Assembly: GCA_021847485.1 (NCBI GenBank)
Contig: JAJZRA010000013.1
Coordinates: forward strand, 1 to 37,828
DNA: 37,828 nt
Direction of reading: 5' to 3'
Origin: a bacterium
Lineage (GTDB): Bacteria; Elusimicrobiota; Elusimicrobia; Elusimicrobiales; UBA9959
Under the pieces are notes generated by a model. It was not told the origin of the DNA. It was given only the letters and a program-made list of their open reading frames with translations, and made no database searches. The first letter of the stretch is position 1. Every line of letters begins with the position of its first letter. Position numbers and translations under genes: made by a program. Shown piece after piece: positions 25,588-33,732 of this stretch.

Positions 25588-25669
25588 ACCGACTGGGCAT
25601 CTCGCGGTCCCCATAGAGAGAGGGGAAGCTTGTAATCTCTTTGTAACAGGGGTTTGTTAACATTTAAGC

Positions 25670-26698
25670 ATGACGGAACAGATTTCGCGGTATTACCTGT
25701 ACATCAAAAAGAGCATCCGCGGGCCCTTCGCGCCCAAGGACGCCGCTCTGCAGCCCGGCTTCACCCGCTCCACGCTGGTCTGCCCCGAGCGCATGCTCGG
25801 CCAGTGGCGCGAGGCCGGCCTCGAGGCCGCCTTCCAGGGCCTGCTCGAGGTCCCTCCGGCGCAGCCCGCCAAGCCCAGGCCCCCTATGACCGTGGAAGCC
25901 GTGGAGGAGGCCGCCAGCCGCTCGCTGCTCGAGAAGGCCATAGCCAAGAACGCCGCGCTGGAGCGCGAGGTCAAGGAACTGCGCAAGGCCTACAACTCCG
26001 AGAAGCACGATTTCGAGGAAAGCCTGCGGCGCAAGGAGGGGGAGGTCAAGGCTCTCGCCGAGAAGCTCAAGCGCGCCGTCGACAACGCCCAGCAGGTCCG
26101 CGGCGAGCACCCGTCGTGGGAGACTTTATACAAGACCCTCAAGAAGCGCTCCGAGGAGAAGCTCTCCGAGGCCACGCAGGCCGTAGCCGAACGGACCGCC
26201 GAGATCTCGCGCCTCCGGGAGCAGTTGGCCGACTCCGCCGACCGCGCTCGCGCCGCGCTGCGCAAGGCCGAAGAGGGCGGCGGCGCCGTCGCCGCCGGGC
26301 TGGAAGAGCAGCTGAAGGAGCTCAGGTCCCAGCTCGAGGAGAAGGACATCCTCGCGCGCAGCCTGCAGGACAACATGGCCGCGCTGGTGGGCAAGAACGA
26401 GGAGTTCCAGCGGATCATGCTAGACGAGCGCCGCGACGCCGAGGAGCGGGACAAGAAATTCTGCGAGGAGATAGGCCGCCTGCGCTCCGACCTCAAATGG
26501 CGCGACGGGGAACTGGCCAAGGTCCGCGAGGAGCTCTTCGACGCGATGAACCGCCTGAAGGAGTTCGAGGCCGTGGGCGAGCTCAAGAGCCGCGAGCAGG
26601 AGGAACTCTACGGCGTCCTCAGCGCCAAGCTCAAGCTGCTCTCCGGCTATTTCGAGAACCTCGAGTCCCGCGTCAAGTACGCCTTCCGCAAGGCCTGA
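25670..26698 (+). CDS. Coiled-coil protein with N-terminal GYF_2-like domain
   Basis: A 342-residue cytoplasmic protein. Residues about 7-60 (YYLYIKKSIRGPFAPKDAA, then TLVCPERMLGQWREAGLEAA) resemble the GYF_2-type pattern in which a Tyr/Gly-Pro-Phe strand precedes a TLVCPEG-QxWxPA segment. After a Pro-rich linker (62-72), residues about 80-320 are an almost uninterrupted heptad-rich coiled coil (Glu/Lys/Arg/Leu/Ala), ending in a short basic tail. GYF-type domains bind proline-rich peptides, so a scaffold or tether role is possible; no function is established. No strong Shine-Dalgarno is visible at ATG 25670. It precedes the Tol-like operon and has its own terminator. Confidence 0.78.
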   Translation: MTEQISRYYLYIKKSIRGPFAPKDAALQPGFTRSTLVCPERMLGQWREAGLEAAFQGLLEVPPAQPAKPRPPMTVEAVEEAASRSLLEKAIAKNAALEREVKELRKAYNSEKHDFEESLRRKEGEVKALAEKLKRAVDNAQQVRGEHPSWETLYKTLKKRSEEKLSEATQAVAERTAEISRLREQLADSADRARAALRKAEEGGGAVAAGLEEQLKELRSQLEEKDILARSLQDNMAALVGKNEEFQRIMLDERRDAEERDKKFCEEIGRLRSDLKWRDGELAKVREELFDAMNRLKEFEAVGELKSREQEELYGVLSAKLKLLSGYFENLESRVKYAFRKA

Positions 26699-26726
26699 GC
26701 CGCCGCCCCGCCAGGGGCCGCGGCCT

Positions 26727-26756
26727 GCCGGGGAGCCCCGCCTCCCCGGCGTTTTT
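26727..26756 (+). terminator. Intrinsic terminator after the coiled-coil gene
   Basis: GCCGGGGA (26727-26734) pairs with TCCCCGGC (26743-26750) around an 8-nt loop, followed by GTTTTTAT. It separates the coiled-coil gene from the Tol-like operon. Confidence 0.88.
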
Positions 26757-26780
26757 ATGTCCCGGCGCCGCGGGCCTAAT

Positions 26781-26789
26781 TGCTATAAT
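26781..26789 (+). promoter_or_regulatory. Extended -10 promoter of the Tol-like operon
   Basis: TGCTATAAT is a perfect extended -10. The start is expected near 26796, giving a leader of about 23 nt with AGGA before ATG 26819. No strong -35 is seen. Confidence 0.7.
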
Positions 26790-26818
26790 TTATGAAGTAT
26801 AAGACAGGATAAAGACGC

Positions 26819-27451
<633 letters not shown>

Positions 27452-27460
27452 CGGAGAGCC

Positions 27461-27868
27461 ATGCGCGTCCACACCGTCAAGAGCGGCATCATAGCGGAGA
27501 TCAACATGATCCCGCTGATCGACGTTTCGCTTATCCTGCTCATCATCTTCATGGTCATCACGCCGTTCCTCGTGCAGTCCCAGATCCAGGTCAGCCTGCC
27601 GAAGGCCTCCACCGGGGTCAAGACCGGCGAGGACAACGTGCTGAAGGTGCAGCTGGCCGCGGACGGCCGCATGACCGTGGACGGCAAACCCGTCCGCGCC
27701 GGCGGCCTGGACCGGGAGCTGATGCTGCGCTTCGCCAAGTCCTACCGCAAGACCGTCCTGGTCGAGGCGGACAAGTCCGTCCCCGTGGAGCGCGTCGTCG
27801 GCGTCTTCGACGCCGCCAAGCGGCTGGGCGCCGGCAAGATAGGCATAGCCGTCAAGCCGGAGAACTGA
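27461..27868 (+). CDS. ExbD/TolR family protein
   Basis: Partner of the proton-channel protein. The 135-residue product has one N-terminal membrane helix (about 14-36) with the conserved channel Asp in INMIPLIDVSLILLIIFMV, then a periplasmic domain with VSLPKAS and the usual D-G-R-M-T-V-D-G strand and ERVVGVFDAAKRLGAGKIGI end. GGAGAGCC before ATG 27461 supplies the ribosome site. All conserved features are present, so it should form a working complex with the product of 26819-27451. Confidence 0.92.
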   Translation: MRVHTVKSGIIAEINMIPLIDVSLILLIIFMVITPFLVQSQIQVSLPKASTGVKTGEDNVLKVQLAADGRMTVDGKPVRAGGLDRELMLRFAKSYRKTVLVEADKSVPVERVVGVFDAAKRLGAGKIGIAVKPEN

Positions 27869-27877
27869 GGCCGGGCC

Positions 27878-28549
27878 ATGCGGCACTACCTGCTCTATTC
27901 CTCCTCGGCCCACTTCGTGCTGCTGGCCCTCATCTTCTTCCTGTCCCGCCATTCCCTGATGCCGGCCAAACGCGAGGCCTACTACATAGATTTCATCGGC
28001 CCGTCCAAGATAGTCACGATGGAGAAGGTCGGCCTGGCCGAGGGCCCTAAAGCTCCCCCGGCGCCCAAGGAGGCGGCCAAGGCCGCGCAGGCGGCGCCCA
28101 GGGCGCCCAAGCCGGCCGCCAAGCCCGACGAAGACGACTTTTCCTCGGGCGCGCTGCCCGCGCCCAGCGTCCTGGCCGGCGGCGCCAAGCTCTTCGAACC
28201 CGAGCAGCCCAAGCCGCAGGCCGGGGAAGGCGGGGAGGAAGGCACGCCGATAGTCACCGACTCCGCCAACTTCCCGTACCCCTGGTACATCACCCAGGTG
28301 CGCGAGGCGCTCTGGAACACGTGGACGGCCAAGATGCCTTCCGGCGGCGGACTGCGCTGCACCGTGCGTTTCTCCATCCTGCGCGACGGCTCGGTCAAGT
28401 CGGTCTCGGTGGAGAAGTCCTCCGGCAACCGGCTCTTCGACAGCGCCGCCGAGAGCTCGGTGGAGAGCTCGGCCCCTTTCCCGGTCCTTCCGGACGATTT
28501 CTACGAGGACCGCCTGACGGTCCACGTCGAGTTCAAGGCGATGGAATGA
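27878..28549 (+). CDS. TonB/TolA-like energy transducer
   Basis: A 223-residue protein with one N-terminal membrane anchor (about 4-24, LLYSSSAHFVLLALIFFLS), a Pro/Ala/Lys-rich periplasmic linker (about 55-95) and a C-terminal TonB-type domain (about 130-220): PYPWYITQVREALWNTW, a V-R-F-S-I-L-R-D-G-S-V strand pair, VEKSSGN, and the closing V-H-V-E-F strand. It would carry force from the TolQ/TolR-type complex to the outer membrane. The P-W-Y-x3-V start is closer to the TolA/TonB_2 group than to classical TonB. It overlaps the following small membrane protein gene by 4 bp. Confidence 0.88.
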   Translation: MRHYLLYSSSAHFVLLALIFFLSRHSLMPAKREAYYIDFIGPSKIVTMEKVGLAEGPKAPPAPKEAAKAAQAAPRAPKPAAKPDEDDFSSGALPAPSVLAGGAKLFEPEQPKPQAGEGGEEGTPIVTDSANFPYPWYITQVREALWNTWTAKMPSGGGLRCTVRFSILRDGSVKSVSVEKSSGNRLFDSAAESSVESSAPFPVLPDDFYEDRLTVHVEFKAME

Positions 28550-28920
28550 CCGGCACCGGCGCGCTCATCCTCGTCTCGGCCCTCGTCAACCTGGCGGCTT
28601 TCGTCTGCTTCCCGGAGACCGGCCGCTTCGGCTGGACCTTCCTCTATATTTCCGTCCTGCTGTGGGCGGCTTTCGCCTTCTTCCTGGGCGCGCACCCGCC
28701 GCTCACCGCCGCGGGGTCGGCCGCGCGGCTGCTGACCTTCGCGCTGGGCTGCGCCCTCGCCGTCCTTTCCTTCCTGCCGCAGCGCGACGCCGTCAGCCCG
28801 CTGCGCAAGCTCTCCGACGGGCGCTACCCGGACCGCCGGGCGGTATTCCTGGGCCTGCTGCGCCTGGGCATAGACTGGCCCGGCCTGCTGCCGCCGCAGA
28901 AGCCGGAGGTACTGCCGTGA
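28546..28920 (+). CDS. Small multi-pass membrane protein, paralogue of the next gene
   Basis: Unknown function. A 124-residue protein with three hydrophobic segments (about 5-22, 31-48 and 58-76) and a soluble tail with LPQRDAVSPLRKLSDGRYPD then a GLLRLG segment. The same tail signature occurs in the next gene, so the two arose by duplication. ATG 28546 overlaps the TonB-like stop by 4 bp (ATGA), and the 3' end overlaps the next gene by 4 bp (GTGA). Its place right after tolQ-tolR-tonB suggests that it works with that complex, but this is inferred from position only. Confidence 0.78.
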   Translation: MTGTGALILVSALVNLAAFVCFPETGRFGWTFLYISVLLWAAFAFFLGAHPPLTAAGSAARLLTFALGCALAVLSFLPQRDAVSPLRKLSDGRYPDRRAVFLGLLRLGIDWPGLLPPQKPEVLP

Positions 28921-29339
28921 GCCTGATATTCAAGATCGCAGGCGTCGCCCTGCTGCACGCCGCCTTCTTCACCGCCTACCCGTCCACCGGGCCCTACGGC
29001 AACTATTACCTGGCCGGCTCGCTGCTGGTCTGGAGCGTCTTCGTCATCTTCCTGAACACCAGCGCCAAGCTGGTGACCTTCTTCAGCGGCGCGGCGGGCT
29101 TGGCGCTGAACCTGGCGGCCTTCGGGCTGATGGCCGCCGCCCTGGCCCTGACCATGCCGCAGCGCGACGGCACCAGCGTGCTGGAGAAGCTGAAGAAGGG
29201 CCGCTACCCGGACCGGGCGACGGTGAACGTCGGCCTGCAGCGCTTCGGCGTGCACCTGGACCGCGAGGTCAAGCAGGGCGTGGGGGGCTTCGACCGGGAA
29301 GTGCGCAAGGCCATCAACAAGCTCAAAGAGGACCGATGA
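28917..29339 (+). CDS. Small multi-pass membrane protein, paralogue of the previous gene
   Basis: Unknown function. A 140-residue protein with three hydrophobic segments (about 4-20, 31-50 and 56-78) then a cytoplasm-like tail with MPQRDGTSVLEKLKKGRYPD and VGLQRFGVHLDREVKQGVGG, matching the previous protein over Q-R-D-x2-S-x-L-x-K-L-x2-GRYPDR. It is longer by a charged C-terminal helix (about 115-140). The start is GTG 28917, coupled to the preceding stop (GTGA); the end overlaps the epimerase start by 4 bp. The shared GRYPDR motif is a useful search term for the family. Confidence 0.78.
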   Translation: MSLIFKIAGVALLHAAFFTAYPSTGPYGNYYLAGSLLVWSVFVIFLNTSAKLVTFFSGAAGLALNLAAFGLMAAALALTMPQRDGTSVLEKLKKGRYPDRATVNVGLQRFGVHLDREVKQGVGGFDREVRKAINKLKEDR

Positions 29340-30295
29340 ACGGAAAGACGGTTGCGGTTACGGGAGGGACCGGATTCATAGGGACCGCGCTGACGCGGGC
29401 CCTGCTGGCGCGCGGCTACGCGGTACGCATCTTTACCCGCCGTTACCCGGCCCGCCGCGTGGAGGGCGCCCAGTACGCCGAGGTCTCATACGACGACAGG
29501 GAATCGCTGAAGCGGGCGGCCGAAGGCGCCGATCACGTGGTCCACATGGCGGCCACGCTGTTCTCGCGCACGCGCGCCGGCTTCGAGCGGACCAACGTCG
29601 GCGGGACCGCCGCGCTGGTGGCCGCGCTGGCCTCCCTGCCCAAGCCGCCGGAGAAGCTGGTCTACGTCTCCAGCCTGGCGGCCGGGGGCCCCACTCCCGA
29701 CGGCGGCGAGCCGCGCACCGAGGAGACGCCCGACGCGCCGGTCTCCGAGTACGGCCGCACCAAGCTGGGCGGCGAGAAGGAGGTGCAGCGCCTGCCGCCG
29801 TTCGTGCGGCGCACCGTGCTGCGCCCGCCCATAGTCTACGGCCCCAACGAGTACGCCGTCTCCAAGATCGCGCACTGGGTCCGCAAAGGCTTCATGGTGA
29901 ACGCCGGGGCCTCGGGCGCCTTCAGCTTCGTCTACGTGGACGACCTGGCCGCCGCCATCATAGAGGCCCTGGAGAACCCGGCCACGGACGGCCGGACCTA
30001 CTACGTCTGCGAGAACCGCGCCTACCCGTGGAAGGACTTCATCGCCATGCTGGCCTCCGCGATGGGCGTGAAGATGCCCTTCATGCTGGACCTGCCGCGC
30101 CCGCTGCTCAGCGCGCTGGGCCTGGCCTACGAGGCGGTCTCCCTGCTGGGCCGGGCGGAGCCGGTCTTCAACCGGGACAAGGCAAAAGAGGGAGCGGCCC
30201 CCAACTGGACGGCGTCCTCCTCCAAATGGGAGCGGGACACCGGCCGCGCGGCCTGGACGCCGCTGGCGGAAGGGATAAAAAAGACGTTCAGCTGA
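29336..30295 (+). CDS. NAD(P)-dependent epimerase/dehydratase-like SDR protein
   Basis: Extended short-chain dehydrogenase/reductase fold, 319 residues, cytoplasmic. The nucleotide-binding loop GGTGFIG is at 10-16, a D-H-V-V-H-M-A-A segment follows near residue 65, and the catalytic YxxxK pair is Tyr139/Lys143 in YGRTKLGGE. LRPPIVYGP follows, as in UDP-sugar epimerases and 3-beta-HSD-like enzymes. The substrate is unknown; sugar-nucleotide or steroid/isoprenoid alcohols are both possible. It is the last gene of the Tol-like operon and coupled to it by a 4-bp overlap (ATGA). A tRNA gene follows 50 nt after its stop. Confidence 0.88.
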   Translation: MNGKTVAVTGGTGFIGTALTRALLARGYAVRIFTRRYPARRVEGAQYAEVSYDDRESLKRAAEGADHVVHMAATLFSRTRAGFERTNVGGTAALVAALASLPKPPEKLVYVSSLAAGGPTPDGGEPRTEETPDAPVSEYGRTKLGGEKEVQRLPPFVRRTVLRPPIVYGPNEYAVSKIAHWVRKGFMVNAGASGAFSFVYVDDLAAAIIEALENPATDGRTYYVCENRAYPWKDFIAMLASAMGVKMPFMLDLPRPLLSALGLAYEAVSLLGRAEPVFNRDKAKEGAAPNWTASSSKWERDTGRAAWTPLAEGIKKTFS

Positions 30296-30307
30296 CCCTA
30301 TTTTTTA

Positions 30308-30313
30308 TATAAT
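30308..30313 (+). promoter_or_regulatory. -10 box upstream of tRNA-Ser
   Basis: TATAAT in an AT-rich gap after the epimerase gene. No good -35 is visible 17 bp upstream. Transcription would start near 30320, leaving about 26 nt before the mature tRNA end. Confidence 0.55.
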
Positions 30314-30345
30314 AGTTCTGCTGTTTTGGGTTACAGCCGTTTTGG

Positions 30346-30437
30346 GGAGAGATGGCCGAGTGGTTGAAGGCACCGGTTTGCTAAACCGGCATACGAGGGT
30401 AAACCTTGTATCGAGGGTTCGAATCCCTCTCTCTCCG
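30346..30437 (+). tRNA. tRNA-Ser (anticodon GCU)
   Basis: A 92-nt class II tRNA. The acceptor stem GGAGAGA (30346-30352) pairs with TCTCTCC (30430-30436) and leaves discriminator G 30437. The anticodon arm CCGGT-TTGCTAA-ACCGG gives GCT at 30380-30382, reading AGC/AGU serine codons. A long variable arm (ATACGAGGGTAAACCTTGTAT) follows, and the T arm has GAGGGTTCGAATCCCTC. CCA is not encoded. Confidence 0.97.
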
Positions 30438-30516
30438 TCCTTTTTCCCGGGTTAGCGCCGGGGAGCCGCCGCGGTCCCTGGGAAGACCGCGGCCGCGCAG
30501 CAGCGGGGGGGGAACA

Positions 30517-33500
30517 ATGCCGCCAACAGAACGCTCCGGGCCCGGCTTCATCCTCATAACCGAGGACGATCCCGGCGTCTGCGAACTGGAGTCGCAGCGC
30601 CTCGAGCCCCTGGGGCTCAGGGTGGTCCGCGCCTCGCGCCCCGAAGAGACCATAGAGATCCTAAAGAGCTCCTCCCCGGAGCTCATGCTGCTGGACTATT
30701 CCCTGCCAGGCATGAACGCCCTGGACCTGGTGGACCGGCTCAAGCGCGACGCCATCGCCGTGCCGCCTTTCGTCATCGTGACGGGCCGCGGCGACGAGAC
30801 CGTGGCCGTGAAGGCCATGAAGACCGGCGCGCTGGACTACCTGGTCAAGAACGCCTCCTTCCTCGACAACATCCTGCCTACCGTGGAGAAGGCCCTCGAG
30901 AAGGCCACGCTGCAGGCCAAGCTGCTGCGCGCCGAGAAGGACCTGCGGCGCAACCTGCGCCTCTACAACTTCCTCGCTTACGTCAACCAGACCGCCGCCC
31001 ACGAGAAGGACCGCGCCGCCCTGCTAAAGCGCGTCTGCGAGATAGCCGTAGAGACGGGCGGCTTCAAACTGGCCTGGGTGGGCGAGCCGGACGCCGACAT
31101 GGGCCGCGTCCTGCCGCTCTGCCACGCCGGCGGGCCGGCCGAATACCTGCAGTCCCTGCGCATCGACCTGAACGGGAGCCAGTATGCCTCCGGCCCCACC
31201 GGCGCCGCGCTCAAAGAGCGCAGGATAACCTTCTCCATAGACATCTCCACTGACCCGGCCATGGCGCCGTGGCGGGAGAAAGCCCTCAAAGCGGGCTTCA
31301 GGTCCTCGGCGGCAATCCCGCTCGAGATCGACGGCACCCTCTCGGCCATGCTCTGCCTCTACTCCCCGGAACCGGCCTTCTTCACCCCGGAGGAACTGCG
31401 CCTGCTTTCCGAGGTCCGCGCCGACATCTCGCTGGCGCTGGAGGCCATCCAGAGCGAGGAGCGGCGCGCCGCCTCGCAGGCGGCGCTGGAGCGCACCGCG
31501 GGCCAGCTGGCCCACGTGATGGAGGCCACGCAGGTGATGCTCTTCCAGCTGCGCCCGGGCGGCGACGGCCATTTCGTGACGGAATGGGTCAGCGGCAACA
31601 TGGAAAGCCTCACCGGCTACGACGTGAGCGAGATCCTGGCGCCGGGCTGGTTCGAGAAGGTTGCCTTTAGCGGCGACATAGCCCGCGTCCTCGCCGAGAA
31701 GAACACGGAACTTTTCAGGACCGGCCGGCTGGAGCAGACCTTCAGGATACGCCGCAAGGACGGCAGGACGGTCTGGATCCAGTCGCAGCTGAAGCTGGCC
31801 TCGGAAGGAGGCAGGGAGATCATCGGTTCCTGGACCGACATCACCCGGCTGAAGGAATCCGAAGAGCGCTTCCAGGAGCTTTTCGTCAAGGCGCCTATAG
31901 GCTACCAGTCTCTCGACGGCGAGGGACGGCTGCTCGCCGTCAACCAGACCTGGTGCGACATCTTCGGCAGGCGGGAGAAGGACGTACTCGGCGCGAACTT
32001 CCGGGACCTGCTCGCCCCGGCCTCCAAAGCCGCTTTCGCCGGCCATTTCCCGGCGTTCCGGGAGGCGGGCGCCGAGGCCGACGCCGAGTTCGACGCGCTG
32101 CGGCCGGACGGCACCACCCGGCGCGTCTCGCTGAAAGGCCGCGTGGCCCACAACGCGGACGGCAGTTTCCGCCAGACCCACTGCGTCCTCACCGACGTCA
32201 CGGACACCTGGAGGTCCCGCGAGCAGGCCGACCTCCTGAGCACGGCCCTCAAGGCGAGCTTCAACGAGATCTACATCTTCGACCCGGACACCTTCCGGTT
32301 CATCCTGGTCAACGACGGAGCGGCCCGGAACCTCGGCTACTCCCTGGCCGAGCTGGAAGGCATGACGCCCTGGGACCTAAAGCGCGAGTTCACGGAGGGG
32401 TCTTTCAGGAGCAGGATCGCCCCGCTGCTGGAAGGCCGGTCGCAGAGACTCATCTTCGAGAGCGCCCACTCTCGGAAGGACGGCACCTCCTACCCGGTGG
32501 AAGTGCGCCTGCAGCTGGTGGAGACCGGCAAGCGCCGGGTCTTCCTCGCCGTAGTCAACGACATCACCGAGCGGAGGAAGAACGAGAAGCTGATGAACGA
32601 GATGGCCGCCATGCAGAAGGTGGAATCCCTGGGCCAGCTGGCGGGCGGCATAGCGCACGACTTCAACAACATGCTGACCGGCATCCTGGCCAACATCTCG
32701 CTGCTGGAGAGCCGCTGCGGCGCCGACCGCGAGAACGCCCAGATCCTGCGGGAGACCATAGAGGCGGCCAGGAGCGCCCAGGCCCTGACCTCCAACCTGC
32801 TGGCTTTCTCGCGCGGCGGCAAGCCGGTAAAGAAGGAGTTCTGCCTGGACAGGGCCCTCGCCGACATCTTCCACCTGGCGACCCGCGGCACGAACTGCGC
32901 TTGCGAGGCCGACATCCGCCCCGGGCTCTGGAGCGTAGAGGGGGACGAAGGCCAGCTCAAGCAGGCCGTCAACAACCTGCTGATAAACGCGCTGCAGGCC
33001 ATGCCCGAAGGCGGCCGGCTGACCCTGCGGGCGGCCAACTACACCAGGGACCAGAGCCCGCCCGACGGGCTGGAACCGGGGGAATACGTGCGCGTTTCCG
33101 TGTCCGACACGGGGCTCGGGATACGCCCGGAAGACCTGCCGCGGGTCTTCGATCCTTATTTTACGACCAAGGCCAAGGGGCACGGCATAGGCCTCTCCAT
33201 GACCTGGTCGGTGGTGAAGAACCACGGCGGTTATATCACGGCTTCGTCCGAGCCGGGCAAAGGTTCCGTCTTCGAGCTCTACCTGCCCGCCACCGGGCGC
33301 CGGCTCGATGAACCGGCCGCGGGAAAACGAGAGGCGCCCAAGGGCTACGGCCGCGTGCTGGTCCTCGAGGACGAGGAAGTGGTCTACAACGCGCTGCGCC
33401 GGATGCTGACCGAGCTCGGCTACGAGTGCGAGGTAGCGCAGGACGGGGCCGCGGCGGTGCGCCTCTACCTGGAGGAGAAGGCCAAAGGTCGCCCCTTCAG

Positions 33501-33732
33501 GGCCGTCATCATGGACCTCACCATCCCCGGCGGCATGGGCGGCAAGGAAGCCGTCGCCCGGCTGCGGGAGAGCGCGCCCGAAGCCAGGGTCATAGTCTCC
33601 AGCGGCTACTCCGACGAAGGCGTCCTGGCCGACTTCGCCAGGTACGGCTTCGACGCGATGCTGCCCAAGCCCTACAAGTTCGAGGACCTGGCCGCCGCGC
33701 TGGCCGCCCTCCTCAAGGACGGGCCGCGGTGA
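30517..33732 (+). CDS. Hybrid histidine kinase: receiver-GAF-PAS-HisKA-HATPase-receiver
   Basis: A 1071-residue cytoplasmic protein without membrane segments. In order: a receiver (about 8-130, Asp60 in LLDYSLPG), a GAF-like domain (about 150-310), three PAS/PAC units (about 325-700, including EWVSGNMESLTGYDVSEIL and RIRRKDGRTVWIQSQ), a HisKA dimer domain with GQLAGGIAHDFNNML (His714), an HATPase with the N box LINALQA, SDTGLGI and KGHGIGLS, and a C-terminal receiver (about 944-1068, Asp1000 in IMDLTIPGG). ATG 30517 is preferred, with a G-rich ribosome site; a longer frame would run into the tRNA. It overlaps the next kinase by 4 bp. Confidence 0.93.
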   Translation: MPPTERSGPGFILITEDDPGVCELESQRLEPLGLRVVRASRPEETIEILKSSSPELMLLDYSLPGMNALDLVDRLKRDAIAVPPFVIVTGRGDETVAVKAMKTGALDYLVKNASFLDNILPTVEKALEKATLQAKLLRAEKDLRRNLRLYNFLAYVNQTAAHEKDRAALLKRVCEIAVETGGFKLAWVGEPDADMGRVLPLCHAGGPAEYLQSLRIDLNGSQYASGPTGAALKERRITFSIDISTDPAMAPWREKALKAGFRSSAAIPLEIDGTLSAMLCLYSPEPAFFTPEELRLLSEVRADISLALEAIQSEERRAASQAALERTAGQLAHVMEATQVMLFQLRPGGDGHFVTEWVSGNMESLTGYDVSEILAPGWFEKVAFSGDIARVLAEKNTELFRTGRLEQTFRIRRKDGRTVWIQSQLKLASEGGREIIGSWTDITRLKESEERFQELFVKAPIGYQSLDGEGRLLAVNQTWCDIFGRREKDVLGANFRDLLAPASKAAFAGHFPAFREAGAEADAEFDALRPDGTTRRVSLKGRVAHNADGSFRQTHCVLTDVTDTWRSREQADLLSTALKASFNEIYIFDPDTFRFILVNDGAARNLGYSLAELEGMTPWDLKREFTEGSFRSRIAPLLEGRSQRLIFESAHSRKDGTSYPVEVRLQLVETGKRRVFLAVVNDITERRKNEKLMNEMAAMQKVESLGQLAGGIAHDFNNMLTGILANISLLESRCGADRENAQILRETIEAARSAQALTSNLLAFSRGGKPVKKEFCLDRALADIFHLATRGTNCACEADIRPGLWSVEGDEGQLKQAVNNLLINALQAMPEGGRLTLRAANYTRDQSPPDGLEPGEYVRVSVSDTGLGIRPEDLPRVFDPYFTTKAKGHGIGLSMTWSVVKNHGGYITASSEPGKGSVFELYLPATGRRLDEPAAGKREAPKGYGRVLVLEDEEVVYNALRRMLTELGYECEVAQDGAAAVRLYLEEKAKGRPFRAVIMDLTIPGGMGGKEAVARLRESAPEARVIVSSGYSDEGVLADFARYGFDAMLPKPYKFEDLAAALAALLKDGPR

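Noticed and set aside
25439-25663. 74-residue minus-strand frame covering the E2 unit
   Set aside because: The translation is Arg/Pro-rich and simply follows the stems of the repeat; the paired changes support structure rather than coding.
25275-25669. RNase P RNA, tmRNA or SRP RNA in the gene-free interval
   Set aside because: I looked on both strands for the RNase P GAGGAAAGTCCGGGC core, the tmRNA ends with an alanine tRNA-like T arm, and the SRP Alu/S-domain consensus; none is present.
30406-30516. Upstream extension of the hybrid kinase frame into the tRNA-Ser gene
   Set aside because: The extension would start inside the tRNA; ATG 30517 has a G-rich ribosome site and gives a receiver domain starting where expected.
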